Source: Acidithiobacillus sulfuriphilus
Lineage (GTDB): Bacteria > Pseudomonadota > Gammaproteobacteria > Acidithiobacillales > Acidithiobacillaceae
Length of the DNA: 6,267 nucleotides
Direction of reading: 5' to 3'
NCBI RefSeq assembly: GCF_003721225.1
Contig: NZ_RIZI01000087.1
Location: 1 to 6,267, forward strand
Shown: in pieces, positions 1 through 6,188 of the stretch
How the letters are laid out: each line of letters starts with the position of its first letter
Numbering within the stretch: position 1 is the first letter of the stretch
The notes under the pieces: generated by a model
The model's database searches: none
What the model was told of the DNA's origin: nothing
What the model saw: only the letters and a program-made list of their open reading frames with translations
Translations under genes and position numbers: made by a program

Positions 1-20
1 AAGTCGGGGGCCAGGCTCAT
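1..20 (-). CDS. Possible 5' end of a further downstream gene (partial, unidentified)
   Basis: On the minus strand an ATG at 20-18 overlaps the TGA stop of bpt (19-17) in the ATGA arrangement also seen at the bioF/bioH and bioH/bioC junctions. It opens a frame reading M-S-L-A-P-D before the window ends. Six codons cannot identify a product, and there is no good Shine-Dalgarno sequence, so translation would rely on coupling. In several proteobacteria a gene such as pyrD or infA follows aat-bpt, but nothing here decides between them. The call rests only on the overlap. Confidence 0.25.
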
Positions 21-727
21 CGGGCCCCGGTCGTTTCCGGCAATACCCGCCAGCGCCCCGCCACAAAGCCTTCCAGAGGCCGATAGCGGCGTTTGTAGTC
101 CATCTTGGCGCTTCCCGGCACCCAATACCCCAGATAAAGGTGGGGCAGGCCCAGGCTGCGCGTCCAGGCCATCTGCCAGAGGATGGCATAAACACCCAGC
201 CCCCGCGCGGACATTTCCGGGGCATAGAAGGTATATACCGCCGAAACCCCCGCCGGAACGATATCCACCAGGGCCACCGCCACCACCTCGGCAGCCAGGG
301 AGAATACCAGGAGCTTGGCATCCACGCCCCCCGTTTCCAGGATCATCTCCTGATAAAGCCGCAGACTCTCCTCATCCATACCCCCGCCCGGATGACGCAG
401 GCGCTGATAGCGGCCGAAGAGGGCGGCGTGGGCGGCATCCCAGTGGGGGGCACAGACCGCCGCCCGCAGATCCTGGTTGCGTTGCCAAACGCGGCGCTGG
501 CCGCGATCCAACCGAAAGCGATTCACCGGAATACGCACCGAGACACAAGCATCGCAGTGGGGACAGGCGGGCCGGTAGGCCAGGCCGCCATTGCGCCGAA
601 AGCCCTTTTGCAGCAGCGCATTGTAGGAAGCGCTACCGAGGACCTGCTGCGGATCGCTGAGAATCAGCAGTTCGTCCTGATCGGGCAGATAAGGGCATGA
701 CTGCGGGGCCGACAAGTAAAAAGCCAT
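17..727 (-). CDS. bpt: Aspartate/glutamate leucyltransferase (bacterial Bpt, ATE family)
   Basis: The 236-residue product is a bacterial arginyltransferase-like protein. The Bpt family is known to transfer leucine from Leu-tRNA to proteins with N-terminal Asp or Glu, marking them for ClpS/ClpAP degradation in the cytosol. Visible signatures are the N-terminal CPYLP (residues 11-15), the cysteine cluster around C55, C58 and C61 in RPACPHCDACVSVR, the YTFYAP segment near 165-170, and the conserved C-terminal block LYLGYWVPGSAKMDYK (197-212) followed by a RRYRPLE run. The length is typical for the family. The ATG lies 4 nt after the aat stop, without a strong ribosome-binding site, so aat and bpt are almost certainly co-transcribed. 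Aat acts on N-terminal Lys/Arg, so together the pair covers both leucylation branches of the N-degron pathway. Leucyl rather than arginyl specificity is inferred from family knowledge. Older annotations call this gene ate. Confidence 0.95.
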   Translation of the reverse strand: MAFYLSAPQSCPYLPDQDELLILSDPQQVLGSASYNALLQKGFRRNGGLAYRPACPHCDACVSVRIPVNRFRLDRGQRRVWQRNQDLRAAVCAPHWDAAHAALFGRYQRLRHPGGGMDEESLRLYQEMILETGGVDAKLLVFSLAAEVVAVALVDIVPAGVSAVYTFYAPEMSARGLGVYAILWQMAWTRSLGLPHLYLGYWVPGSAKMDYKRRYRPLEGFVAGRWRVLPETTGAR

Positions 728-731
728 ACCG

Positions 732-1451
732 TTAAAAAACCTGGCTAAGGGGCAGGGTCAGTTGCCAGCGATGATCCACGGGTGCCGCGCGAAGATCCCG
801 GAGCTGGGCCAGAAACTCTTCCCGCGGCAGTTCTTCCGCCCCCATGCTTTCCAGATGGGGGGTAAGGAATTGCGTATCTATGAGCCCGTAACCCCAGTGT
901 TGCAGGTGCCTGGCCAGGAGCACCAGGGCCAGCTTGGAGGCATCCGGCACCCGGCTGAACATGGACTCGCCAAAAAACAGGCCGCCCATAGCCACGCCAT
1001 AGAGGCCCCCTGCCAGCATGGCTCCGGACCAGACCTCCAGGGAATGGGCATGACCGGCATGGAAGAGCCCCAGGTAGGCCCTACGCATGTCGGCAGTGAT
1101 CCAGGTACCACCCTGCCCGGCGCGGGGCGCCGCACAGGCATCCAGCACCGCCGGGAAGGCTTCATCCACGCTGAAACGCCAGACTGCGGAGCGCCCGGCC
1201 TTGCGCAGGCTGCGGCTGACATGGATACGCCCCGGGGAAAAAACCCCCCGCGGGTCCGGCGACCACCAGAGGATGGGATCCCCCTCGCCGAACCAGGGAA
1301 ATATCCCCTGGCTGTAGGCCTGGAGCAGACGTTCCTGACGCAGATCCCCGCCGACGGCCACCAGATTGCCAGCCGCCCTGGCGGGATCGGCAAAGGGGAG
1401 CACGGGGCCGGAGCGCCGCAGCAAAACCGGGCGAGCGTCATCGGGGCGCAT
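732..1451 (-). CDS. aat: Leucyl/phenylalanyl-tRNA--protein transferase
   Basis: Aat attaches Leu or Phe from aminoacyl-tRNA to proteins with N-terminal Lys or Arg, creating a primary destabilising residue for ClpS/ClpAP. Family hallmarks are clear: NLVAVGGDL (29-37), the block YSQGIFPWFGEGDPILWWSP (46-65), GTWIT (115-119), HSLEVW (136-141), the core GGLYGVAMGGLFFGESMFS (148-166) and YGLIDTQFLTPHLESMGA (188-205). I chose the ATG at 1451-1449, giving 239 residues. The frame stays open upstream to an ATG at 1640, but that extension lies inside htpX, looks non-homologous (Pro/Arg/Gly-rich), and would make the protein about 60 residues longer than the usual ~235. A GGGAGGG stretch about 10 nt upstream can serve as ribosome-binding site. 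The stop is 4 nt before bpt. htpX lies 58 bp upstream, with no clear separate promoter in that gap. A short ORF in another frame overlaps the start. Confidence 0.95.
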   Translation of the reverse strand: MRPDDARPVLLRRSGPVLPFADPARAAGNLVAVGGDLRQERLLQAYSQGIFPWFGEGDPILWWSPDPRGVFSPGRIHVSRSLRKAGRSAVWRFSVDEAFPAVLDACAAPRAGQGGTWITADMRRAYLGLFHAGHAHSLEVWSGAMLAGGLYGVAMGGLFFGESMFSRVPDASKLALVLLARHLQHWGYGLIDTQFLTPHLESMGAEELPREEFLAQLRDLRAAPVDHRWQLTLPLSQVF

Positions 1452-1476
1452 GGCGGGGGAGCCCTCCCATCGCCAT
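1438..1476 (-). other. Short upstream ORF overlapping the aat start (tentative)
   Basis: A purine-rich ribosome-binding-like sequence (AGGCGGAGG, about 1480-1488) precedes ATG codons at 1476 and 1470 that share a frame different from aat. The frame encodes only MAMGGLPRHAPR and stops at 1440-1438, inside the aat coding region just after its ATG. The spacing from GGAGG to the second ATG is about 9 nt, better than what aat itself has. It could be a translated leader that feeds ribosomes to aat by reinitiation, or chance in G-rich DNA. No frame-shifted aat homology is visible in it. Confidence 0.25.
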
Positions 1477-1509
1477 GCGCCTCCGCCTATCTCCGGCCAT
1501 GGCCGCGCA

Positions 1510-2403
1510 TCAGGCGCTCCGCCCTGCCTGGAAATCGCGCAGGGCCTGGACCCGCGCCTCCAGGCTGGGGTGCGTGGCGAACAACCCCTGCCAGCCACCG
1601 GAGATATAGGCCGTGGCCATGGGTTCCCGCAGGGCGTCATGATGCACCTGCATGGCCTCCGCCCGCTGATGAATCCTTTGCAGGGCGGAGATCATCGGCA
1701 TCACCCCCACCTGCTCGGCGGCAAAGCGGTCCGCGGCAAATTCGCGGTGCCGGGAAAACCAGGTGATGGGGATCAGGGCCAGGAAGGACAAACCGATCTG
1801 CAGGACGATGGAAACCATGAATGCCACCATGGGCTTGTCGTCGAACTGACGCGCCGCCAGCATCGCCAACCAGAAGACAAAGGTGTTCATCAAGCCCTGC
1901 AATAGCGTCGTGCTCAGCATGTCGCCATTGTACACATGCCCCATTTCATGGGCCAGGACCGCCCGCACCTCGTTATCGTCCAGCAGATTCACCAGCCCGC
2001 TGCTCACCGCCACCATGCTGTGATTGCGCCCCGGGCCGGTCGCAAAGGCATTGGGCTCGTCATTCCAGTACACCCAGACTTCGGGCATGCCAATGCCCAG
2101 ACGCTGCGCCAACTGCGCCACGCTCTGGTAGACCAGTCGCTCCTTGGCCGTCTGCGGTACCTCGATCCGCTGCATCTGCATACCCGTACGCGCCAGATGC
2201 TTGGACATCAGCAACGAAACGAAGGCGCCGCCGAAACCGATCACCAGCGCCCAGAGGAGATCCATGCTGCTCACCGAAGCGCGCAAATCAATGCCAAAGG
2301 CGGGCAACACCCACTGCACCAAAACCGTAAACGTGATGGATAAGGTGACGAATATCAGGAGATTCGCCATCACCAGCAACAGGATACTTTTCATGGACTT
2401 CAT
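1510..2403 (-). CDS. htpX: Membrane-bound zinc metalloprotease HtpX (M48 family)
   Basis: HtpX is an inner-membrane M48B zinc protease involved in quality control of misfolded membrane proteins, working alongside FtsH. With the start chosen here the product has 297 residues, normal for the family. An N-terminal hydrophobic segment (about 6-30) and a second near 48-66 precede a cytosolic region. The catalytic motif HEMGH is at 152-156, two further hydrophobic stretches lie near 164-184 and 192-216, and the third zinc ligand is the Glu of REFAAD (about 221). The C-terminal THPSLEARV matches the family's HPP-like end. The ATG at 2403-2401 has GGAG 9 nt upstream, whereas the in-frame ATG at 2418 has no ribosome-binding site; a further ATG at 2394 is also possible. 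The gene is flanked by bioD (59 bp upstream) and aat (58 bp downstream). It probably starts its own transcript from the AT-rich gap upstream. Confidence 0.95.
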   Translation of the reverse strand: MKSMKSILLLVMANLLIFVTLSITFTVLVQWVLPAFGIDLRASVSSMDLLWALVIGFGGAFVSLLMSKHLARTGMQMQRIEVPQTAKERLVYQSVAQLAQRLGIGMPEVWVYWNDEPNAFATGPGRNHSMVAVSSGLVNLLDDNEVRAVLAHEMGHVYNGDMLSTTLLQGLMNTFVFWLAMLAARQFDDKPMVAFMVSIVLQIGLSFLALIPITWFSRHREFAADRFAAEQVGVMPMISALQRIHQRAEAMQVHHDALREPMATAYISGGWQGLFATHPSLEARVQALRDFQAGRSA

Positions 2404-2437
2404 ACGCTCATACTCCATCTATATGTTTTATAGGATA

Positions 2438-2466
2438 AGTAAATAGATAACCTCTACTGCCGTCAA
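2438..2466 (-). promoter_or_regulatory. Candidate htpX promoter
   Basis: On the minus strand TTGACG (2466-2461), which overlaps the bioD stop codon, is followed after 17 bp by TTTACT (2443-2438). This is a reasonable sigma70-like pair in the most AT-rich stretch of the window, and it would give a leader of roughly 25-30 nt before the htpX ATG at 2403. The same CTTGA core, followed about 14 bp later by CTATTTA, also loosely resembles a heat-shock sigma32 promoter, which would suit htpX. Both readings are partial matches. Confidence 0.35.
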
Positions 2467-3122
2467 GGGCTTGCGGGGATCCGCAGATACTGACTGAGCG
2501 CCTGCGGGCAGGGGGCGGCCCGATAGGGGAGCACACCCAGGCAAGGGCCGGGCAGGCTTTCCTGCAACCCCTCCAGCGTACCTGCCGCAACCGGCTGCGG
2601 TGACGCGTGATTGCCTACCCAGCCGCCCCAGGGCAGCCCGCGCCGGAGAATGGCCTCGGCGCTCAGGAGGGCGTGATTGATGGCGCCCAGGCGCAGATCC
2701 ACCACCAGCAGGACGGGCAACTGCAAGGCGATCGCCAGATCCGCAAAGCTCTGCCCATTCCCCAAAGGCACCAGAAAGCCGCCCGCCCCCTCGACAATCA
2801 CCCGCTCCACTCCCGCTGCCTGTTCCTCCAGGAAACGCAGGATGGCATCCAGGTCGATTTGCAAGCCTGCCTGCCGCGCCGCCCAGTGCGGGGCAACGGC
2901 GGCGGGAAAGGCATAGAGATTGCACTCCTCCCGGCTGCGCGGGGGAATGCTGGCCTGACGGAGAATTTCCACGTCTTCCCAGACACCATCCACGGCCCCG
3001 GATACCACCGGTTTGAGCCCCGCTACCCGTTCCCCCCGGACGGCATACCCATGGATCAGCGCCGCGCTCACCAGGGTTTTCCCCACCCCCGTATCCGTAC
3101 CGGTCACAAGAAAACCTTTCAT
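2463..3122 (-). CDS. bioD: ATP-dependent dethiobiotin synthetase
   Basis: BioD closes the ureido ring of 7,8-diaminopelargonate with CO2 and ATP to give dethiobiotin, the penultimate step of biotin synthesis, in the cytosol. The 219-residue product has the expected length. It opens with the canonical P-loop GTDTGVGKT (8-16), then AGLKPV with Lys37, SG at 41-42, acidic residues near 50 that suit the Mg2+ site, and VEGAGG (110-115). LGAINHALLSAEAI (about 145-158) and the later VGNH are also typical. The ATG at 3122 is fixed by homology because MKGFLVTGTDTG is the usual N-terminus. There is no visible Shine-Dalgarno sequence upstream; the sequence there belongs to the arm of a large inverted repeat. 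The gene follows bioC in the same direction across a 267 bp gap, so co-transcription with bioFHC depends on read-through of that palindromic region, or on an unrecognised promoter. Confidence 0.97.
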   Translation of the reverse strand: MKGFLVTGTDTGVGKTLVSAALIHGYAVRGERVAGLKPVVSGAVDGVWEDVEILRQASIPPRSREECNLYAFPAAVAPHWAARQAGLQIDLDAILRFLEEQAAGVERVIVEGAGGFLVPLGNGQSFADLAIALQLPVLLVVDLRLGAINHALLSAEAILRRGLPWGGWVGNHASPQPVAAGTLEGLQESLPGPCLGVLPYRAAPCPQALSQYLRIPASP

Positions 3123-3128
3123 GCTATT

Positions 3129-3320
3129 GGACCCGGCCGTTGGCGGAGGGGTTTTGCCGCGACTTCGGCCCGCGCCGTCGTTGTTCTAGGCGAAATCCCG
3201 CGCCCAGCAGGCGAACTGTCTGAGCCCGCAGGGCGAGTTTTCGCCTGCCAGCGGGATGAGCCGTAGAACAACAGGCAAGGGCCGCCGGAGCAAAAAACCC
3301 CTCCGCCAACGGCCGGGGCC
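3129..3320. repeat. Large nested inverted repeat filling the bioC-bioD gap
   Basis: The outer arms, 3129-3156 and 3291-3320, are inverted copies (core CGGCCGTTGGCGGAGGGG) with one mismatch and a 2-nt difference in a T/A run. Inward lie a looser paired zone, a perfect 9-bp pair (GTTGTTCTA at 3180-3188 with TAGAACAAC at 3264-3272), a 7-bp pair (ATCCCGC with GCGGGAT) and the central hairpin. The whole forms a near-symmetrical structure centred near 3225-3229. It contains no convincing ORF and no transposase. No target-site duplication is obvious at its ends. It may be a MITE-like or REP/BIME-like element, or an intergenic regulatory structure; I cannot name a family. Confidence 0.8.
3207..3248. 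repeat. Central hairpin of the palindromic element
   Basis: GCAGGCGAA (3207-3215) pairs perfectly with TTCGCCTGC (3240-3248). Inside, GCCC (3224-3227) pairs with GGGC (3231-3234) around a GCA loop, flanked by CTGTCTGA and GAGTT. The layered palindrome with a CTGTCTGAGC half and a GGCGAGTTT half has the look of interspersed palindromic repeats found in many proteobacterial genomes. That resemblance is from general impression and needs a genome-wide copy count. Confidence 0.65.
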
Positions 3321-3350
3321 AGGATCATGCCGACGGCCGTTGGCGGGGTT
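3292..3350 (-). terminator. Possible intrinsic terminator/attenuator downstream of bioC
   Basis: In the direction of bioC transcription, a 13-base segment (3346-3334, CCGCCAACGGCCG) is followed after an 18-nt loop by its exact complement (3315-3303). Then come AGGGG and a run of six T (3297-3292). Adjacent CC/AA bases upstream can extend the stem by about four pairs if a three-base bulge is allowed, bringing the helix up to the T-run. This fits a rho-independent terminator ending the bioFHC message. The bulge before the T-run weakens the call. The second half of this hairpin is also the arm of the larger inverted repeat. Confidence 0.4.
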
Positions 3351-3389
3351 GCCGTGCCACGGCCTTTGGTCCATGGTCCCATCCCCCCC

Positions 3390-4262
3390 TCACCGCCGCC
3401 CCAATCGCCCCAGGGGCACGGCCACGGAGCCATCGGCCAGGCGTTCCTGACGCGGCCCGGCGCCCCAGGCATGACCGTAAACCACTTCATAGGTGGCCGG
3501 CAGCCGCTCCTCCACCAGAAAGCCCGCGTAGGCCGCACGCAAACATTCCAGGCGACGCGGCGTCAGCAGTCCGCGGGCGCGCGCCTGCAGGGCATTGGTT
3601 GCCCCCACCGCACGCAGGTCGCGGAGCAGGGCCTCCAGATTGGGATAGGTAAGCTGATAATGTTCCACATCCATGACCGGCATCTCGAAACCCTGGCGCA
3701 CCAGGGCATCCCCTATGTCGTGCATGTCCAGAAAAGGGCTGACATGTGCCCCTTGATCCACCGCGGCAAAGGCCCGGCGCAATTCGCGCAGGGTGTCCGG
3801 ACCCAAAGTGGAGAACATGAGCAGACCGCCCGGGCACAGGACACGGGCGAACTCGCGCAGGACCTGATCCAGATCGTTGCACCACTGCACCGTCATGTTG
3901 GCATAGATGAGGTCCATGGAGGCGCTTTGCAAGGGCAGGCATTCGGCATCTGCCTGGCAATAGTGCTGACGCTGCCGCCAGCCCTTGCGCCGCCGCGCCT
4001 CGCGCAACATGCCGCCAGCCAAATCCAGGGCCAGGACCCGGGCGCGGGGATAGCGGGCATTGAGCCGGCGTGCGCCCAGACCCGTGCCGCTGCCAACGTC
4101 GAGGATCCAATGCGGCGCCAGCTTGACCAGATCCAGACGCTCGATGAGCTGCGCGCCCACCCGGTCCTGCAAAACCGCCGCCGCCTCATAGCCGGCGGCG
4201 GCCCGGCTGAAGGCGCGGCGCACGGCGCGCTTGTCAAAGGGTGGTGTCGCGCCCGTCCTCAT
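3390..4262 (-). CDS. bioC: Malonyl-ACP O-methyltransferase
   Basis: BioC methylates the free carboxyl of malonyl-ACP with S-adenosylmethionine, disguising it so that fatty acid synthesis can extend it to pimeloyl-ACP methyl ester. The chosen 290-residue protein has the BioC N-terminal FDKRAVRRAFSRAA (9-22), SAM-binding motif I ILDVGSGTG (53-61), a LALD acidic segment (77-80), ADAECLPL (105-112) and MDLIYANMTVQW (116-127). It also has the BioC-typical MFSTLGPDTLRELRRAF (149-165) with PFLDMHDIGDAL further on. The ATG at 4262 overlaps the bioH stop as ATGA, the same arrangement as at the bioF/bioH junction. In-frame ATGs at 4271 and 4292 would add 3 or 10 residues and overlap bioH further, so the exact start is not settled. 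The ribosome-binding site is weak, which agrees with coupling to bioH. Confidence 0.95.
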   Translation of the reverse strand: MRTGATPPFDKRAVRRAFSRAAAGYEAAAVLQDRVGAQLIERLDLVKLAPHWILDVGSGTGLGARRLNARYPRARVLALDLAGGMLREARRRKGWRQRQHYCQADAECLPLQSASMDLIYANMTVQWCNDLDQVLREFARVLCPGGLLMFSTLGPDTLRELRRAFAAVDQGAHVSPFLDMHDIGDALVRQGFEMPVMDVEHYQLTYPNLEALLRDLRAVGATNALQARARGLLTPRRLECLRAAYAGFLVEERLPATYEVVYGHAWGAGPRQERLADGSVAVPLGRLGRR

Positions 4263-5017
4263 GCCAGCCATTCCAGCAAGATTCGGGCGCACTCGGCAGG
4301 GGCGGAAAGGAAGGGGGCATGACCAACGGTCGCAAAGCTTGCATAACGGCTGCCCGGCAGGGCGTCATGGAGCCATTGCGCCGCCGCCGCCGGTACGATG
4401 CGATCCCGTTCGCCGTGCAGAATCAGCGTCGGCAGGTTAGGCGGCGGCAGCTCCTGACGCAGGTCCTCATCGCGCAGGAGCACCAACCCATCGGCAAGGC
4501 AGCGCGGATCCGGCAGGGGCCAGCCGCGCATGGCATTGAGCTGCTGCCGCGCCTGGGGATCATTCATCACCTGCAGGGCCAGAAAACGCTGGCGCGTCCC
4601 CTCCGGGTCCAGGCGCAAGGCATCGGCAAAGCCCGCCAAGGTGGCGGCATCGACCCCCCAGGCCCAATCGGGGCGCTGGCGAAAGACCGGAGAGGCCGCC
4701 ATCAGGATGAGGCCCGAGAGCAGGTCCGGCCGCCGCGCCGCCAGCCCCAAAGCGAGCAGGCCACCCAGGGACCAACCCAAGAGCAAGGGGGATTCACCTT
4801 CCTCGGCCAGCAAGGCCGCCAGGGCCGTCACGCTGCCCTCCCAGGCAAGGCCGGCAGCGCAGGGGGTGGCGCCATGGCCGGGCAGGTCATAACGGACGCA
4901 GCGAAAGTGCGGCGTCAGATAGGCTAACCAGGGGTCAAAGACGCGCCCTTCCATGCCCCAGCCATGGAGCAGGACCAGGGTCCGCCCTTGCCCCCCCGCC
5001 TGTCGAGCCCAGTTCAT
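4259..5017 (-). CDS. bioH: Pimeloyl-ACP methyl ester carboxylesterase
   Basis: BioH hydrolyses the methyl ester of pimeloyl-ACP methyl ester, ending the BioC/FAS route and releasing pimeloyl-ACP for BioF. The product is an alpha/beta hydrolase of about 252 residues, close to E. coli BioH. The sequence shows the oxyanion-side LLHGWGM, the nucleophile elbow GWSLGG (Ser about 83), the acid in HGERDRIVP (Asp about 205) and the catalytic His in VGHAPF (about 233), so the whole triad is present. I chose the ATG at 5017-5015. It overlaps the bioF TGA (5016-5014) as ATGA and has GGAG 8 nt upstream. The in-frame ATG at 5023 adds two residues but sits only 2 nt from GGAG. The gene lies between bioF and bioC, which supports BioH over a generic esterase. 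Confidence 0.95.
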   Translation of the reverse strand: MNWARQAGGQGRTLVLLHGWGMEGRVFDPWLAYLTPHFRCVRYDLPGHGATPCAAGLAWEGSVTALAALLAEEGESPLLLGWSLGGLLALGLAARRPDLLSGLILMAASPVFRQRPDWAWGVDAATLAGFADALRLDPEGTRQRFLALQVMNDPQARQQLNAMRGWPLPDPRCLADGLVLLRDEDLRQELPPPNLPTLILHGERDRIVPAAAAQWLHDALPGSRYASFATVGHAPFLSAPAECARILLEWLA

Positions 5018-6183
5018 CGGCATTGCTCCAGCGCCAAGCGCAACCGGTCCACGTCCTCCGGCGCATGGGCCGCGCTCAGGGTGATGCGTAGGCGCGCCGC
5101 GCCCACGGGTACCGTCGGCGGGCGCACGGCGGGCACATACAGGCCCTGTTCCCGCAAGGCCCGGCTCAGGGCCAGACTGTGCCCGGCTTCCCCCACCAGG
5201 AGTGGCTGAATGGGCGTATCACTCGGCATCCATACCCCTGGCGTAGTCGCCCCGTGCAAGTGCCTGACATGAGAGCGCAACCGCTCCCGCCGCCACTCCT
5301 CCCCCTCCACCAGCCCCAGGGCCGCCAGCGCCGCCGCCGCCAGCATTGGCGGAAAGGCGGTGTGGTAGACAAAGCTGCGCGCCCGATGACGCAAGAGGTC
5401 GATGAGGGGTTGGCTGCCCGCCACGAAGGCGCCATAGACGCCAAAGGCCTTGCCCAGCGTGCCCATGCGCACACCGACCCGTGCCGGGTCCAGTTGCCAG
5501 TGCGCCACGCTGCCCCGTCCACCCGCGCCGATGACACCGAAGGCATGGGCTTCATCCAGGATGATCGTGGCATCGTAGCGTTCGGCAAGGCGGGCGAGAT
5601 CCGCCAGGGGGGCGATGTCGCCATCCATGCTGAATACCCCATCGCTGACGATCCAGCGCCGCCCCCCCGAATGACGCTGGAGGAGGGTTTCCAAGTGGTC
5701 GAGATCGCCATGGCGATAGCGCCCCAGGTGCGCCCCCGCCAGACGCGCGCCATCCACCAGGGAGGCATGGTTGAGACGATCGGCATAGATGCCGTCACTG
5801 CGCCCCACCAGCGCCGCAAAAATGCCCAGATTGGCCAGGTAACCGCTGCCGAAAAGCAGCACCGCCTCCACCCCCAGCCACCGCGCCAGAGCCTCCGTCA
5901 GGGCCGCGTGCACGGGCCGCTCCCCGCCCAACAGGGGCGCCGCCCCCGCGCCCACGCCGCTCAGCGCCATTTCCTCCTGGGCCGCCGCCCGCAGCGCCGC
6001 ATGCCCCGCGAGGCCGAGATAATCGTTACTGGCAAAAGATAGGAGCGCATGGCCCTGCGCATCGCGTAAACGGATACCATCGTCACCCTGGGGCTGCAAG
6101 GGCTGCAGCTCCCGCCACAGCCCGGCCGCCCGCAAGGTGGCCAGGGCTTCTTTCCAGCGCGCTTCCTGAGGAGGAGGATTCAT
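5014..6183 (-). CDS. bioF: 8-amino-7-oxononanoate synthase (KAPA synthase)
   Basis: BioF is a PLP-dependent alpha-oxoamine synthase that decarboxylatively condenses L-alanine with pimeloyl-ACP (or -CoA) to give 8-amino-7-oxononanoate, the first step of biotin ring assembly. The 389-residue product matches family length. Landmarks are SFASNDYLGL (49-58), FGSGYLAN (111-118), LNHASLVDG with His139 that stacks on PLP, SDGVFSMDGD (180-189), DEAH with Asp210 and His213, and the Schiff-base lysine Lys245 in GTLGKAFG. The C-terminal RPPTVP and ARLRITLSAAH follow. It is the first biotin gene in the visible operon and overlaps bioH at its stop. The ATG at 6183 is kept because residues from about 10 onwards align with normal BioF N-termini. 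Upstream is an A/G run (AAGGGGG) only 1 nt from the ATG, and a strong promoter whose -10 box nearly touches the start. Confidence 0.97.
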   Translation of the reverse strand: MNPPPQEARWKEALATLRAAGLWRELQPLQPQGDDGIRLRDAQGHALLSFASNDYLGLAGHAALRAAAQEEMALSGVGAGAAPLLGGERPVHAALTEALARWLGVEAVLLFGSGYLANLGIFAALVGRSDGIYADRLNHASLVDGARLAGAHLGRYRHGDLDHLETLLQRHSGGRRWIVSDGVFSMDGDIAPLADLARLAERYDATIILDEAHAFGVIGAGGRGSVAHWQLDPARVGVRMGTLGKAFGVYGAFVAGSQPLIDLLRHRARSFVYHTAFPPMLAAAALAALGLVEGEEWRRERLRSHVRHLHGATTPGVWMPSDTPIQPLLVGEAGHSLALSRALREQGLYVPAVRPPTVPVGAARLRITLSAAHAPEDVDRLRLALEQCR

Positions 6184-6188
6184 GCCCC

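Noticed and set aside
1452..1640. 63-residue N-terminal extension of Aat from the ATG at 1640
   Set aside because: The extension lies within htpX coding sequence, looks like out-of-frame high-GC translation, and makes the protein far longer than the Aat family.
762..1766. Long plus-strand open frame (334 codons) opposite aat and htpX
   Set aside because: It is antisense to two well-supported genes, is rich in Pro/Gly/Arg/His with no recognisable domain, and is the expected by-product of high-GC coding DNA.
3119..3538. Minus-strand open frames running through the palindromic gap (for example 3119-3538, 3124-3309, 3186-3374)
   Set aside because: They cross the bioC end and repeat arms, have no ribosome-binding sites or recognisable motifs, and overlap each other; chance frames are the better explanation.
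3327..4322. Long plus-strand open frame (331 codons) opposite bioC
   Set aside because: It is a shadow of the bioC codon pattern, has low-complexity composition, and runs across the bioC-bioD repeat region.
5179..6042. Long plus-strand open frame opposite bioF
   Set aside because: It is antisense to bioF, whose catalytic motifs are complete; its translation has no family features.
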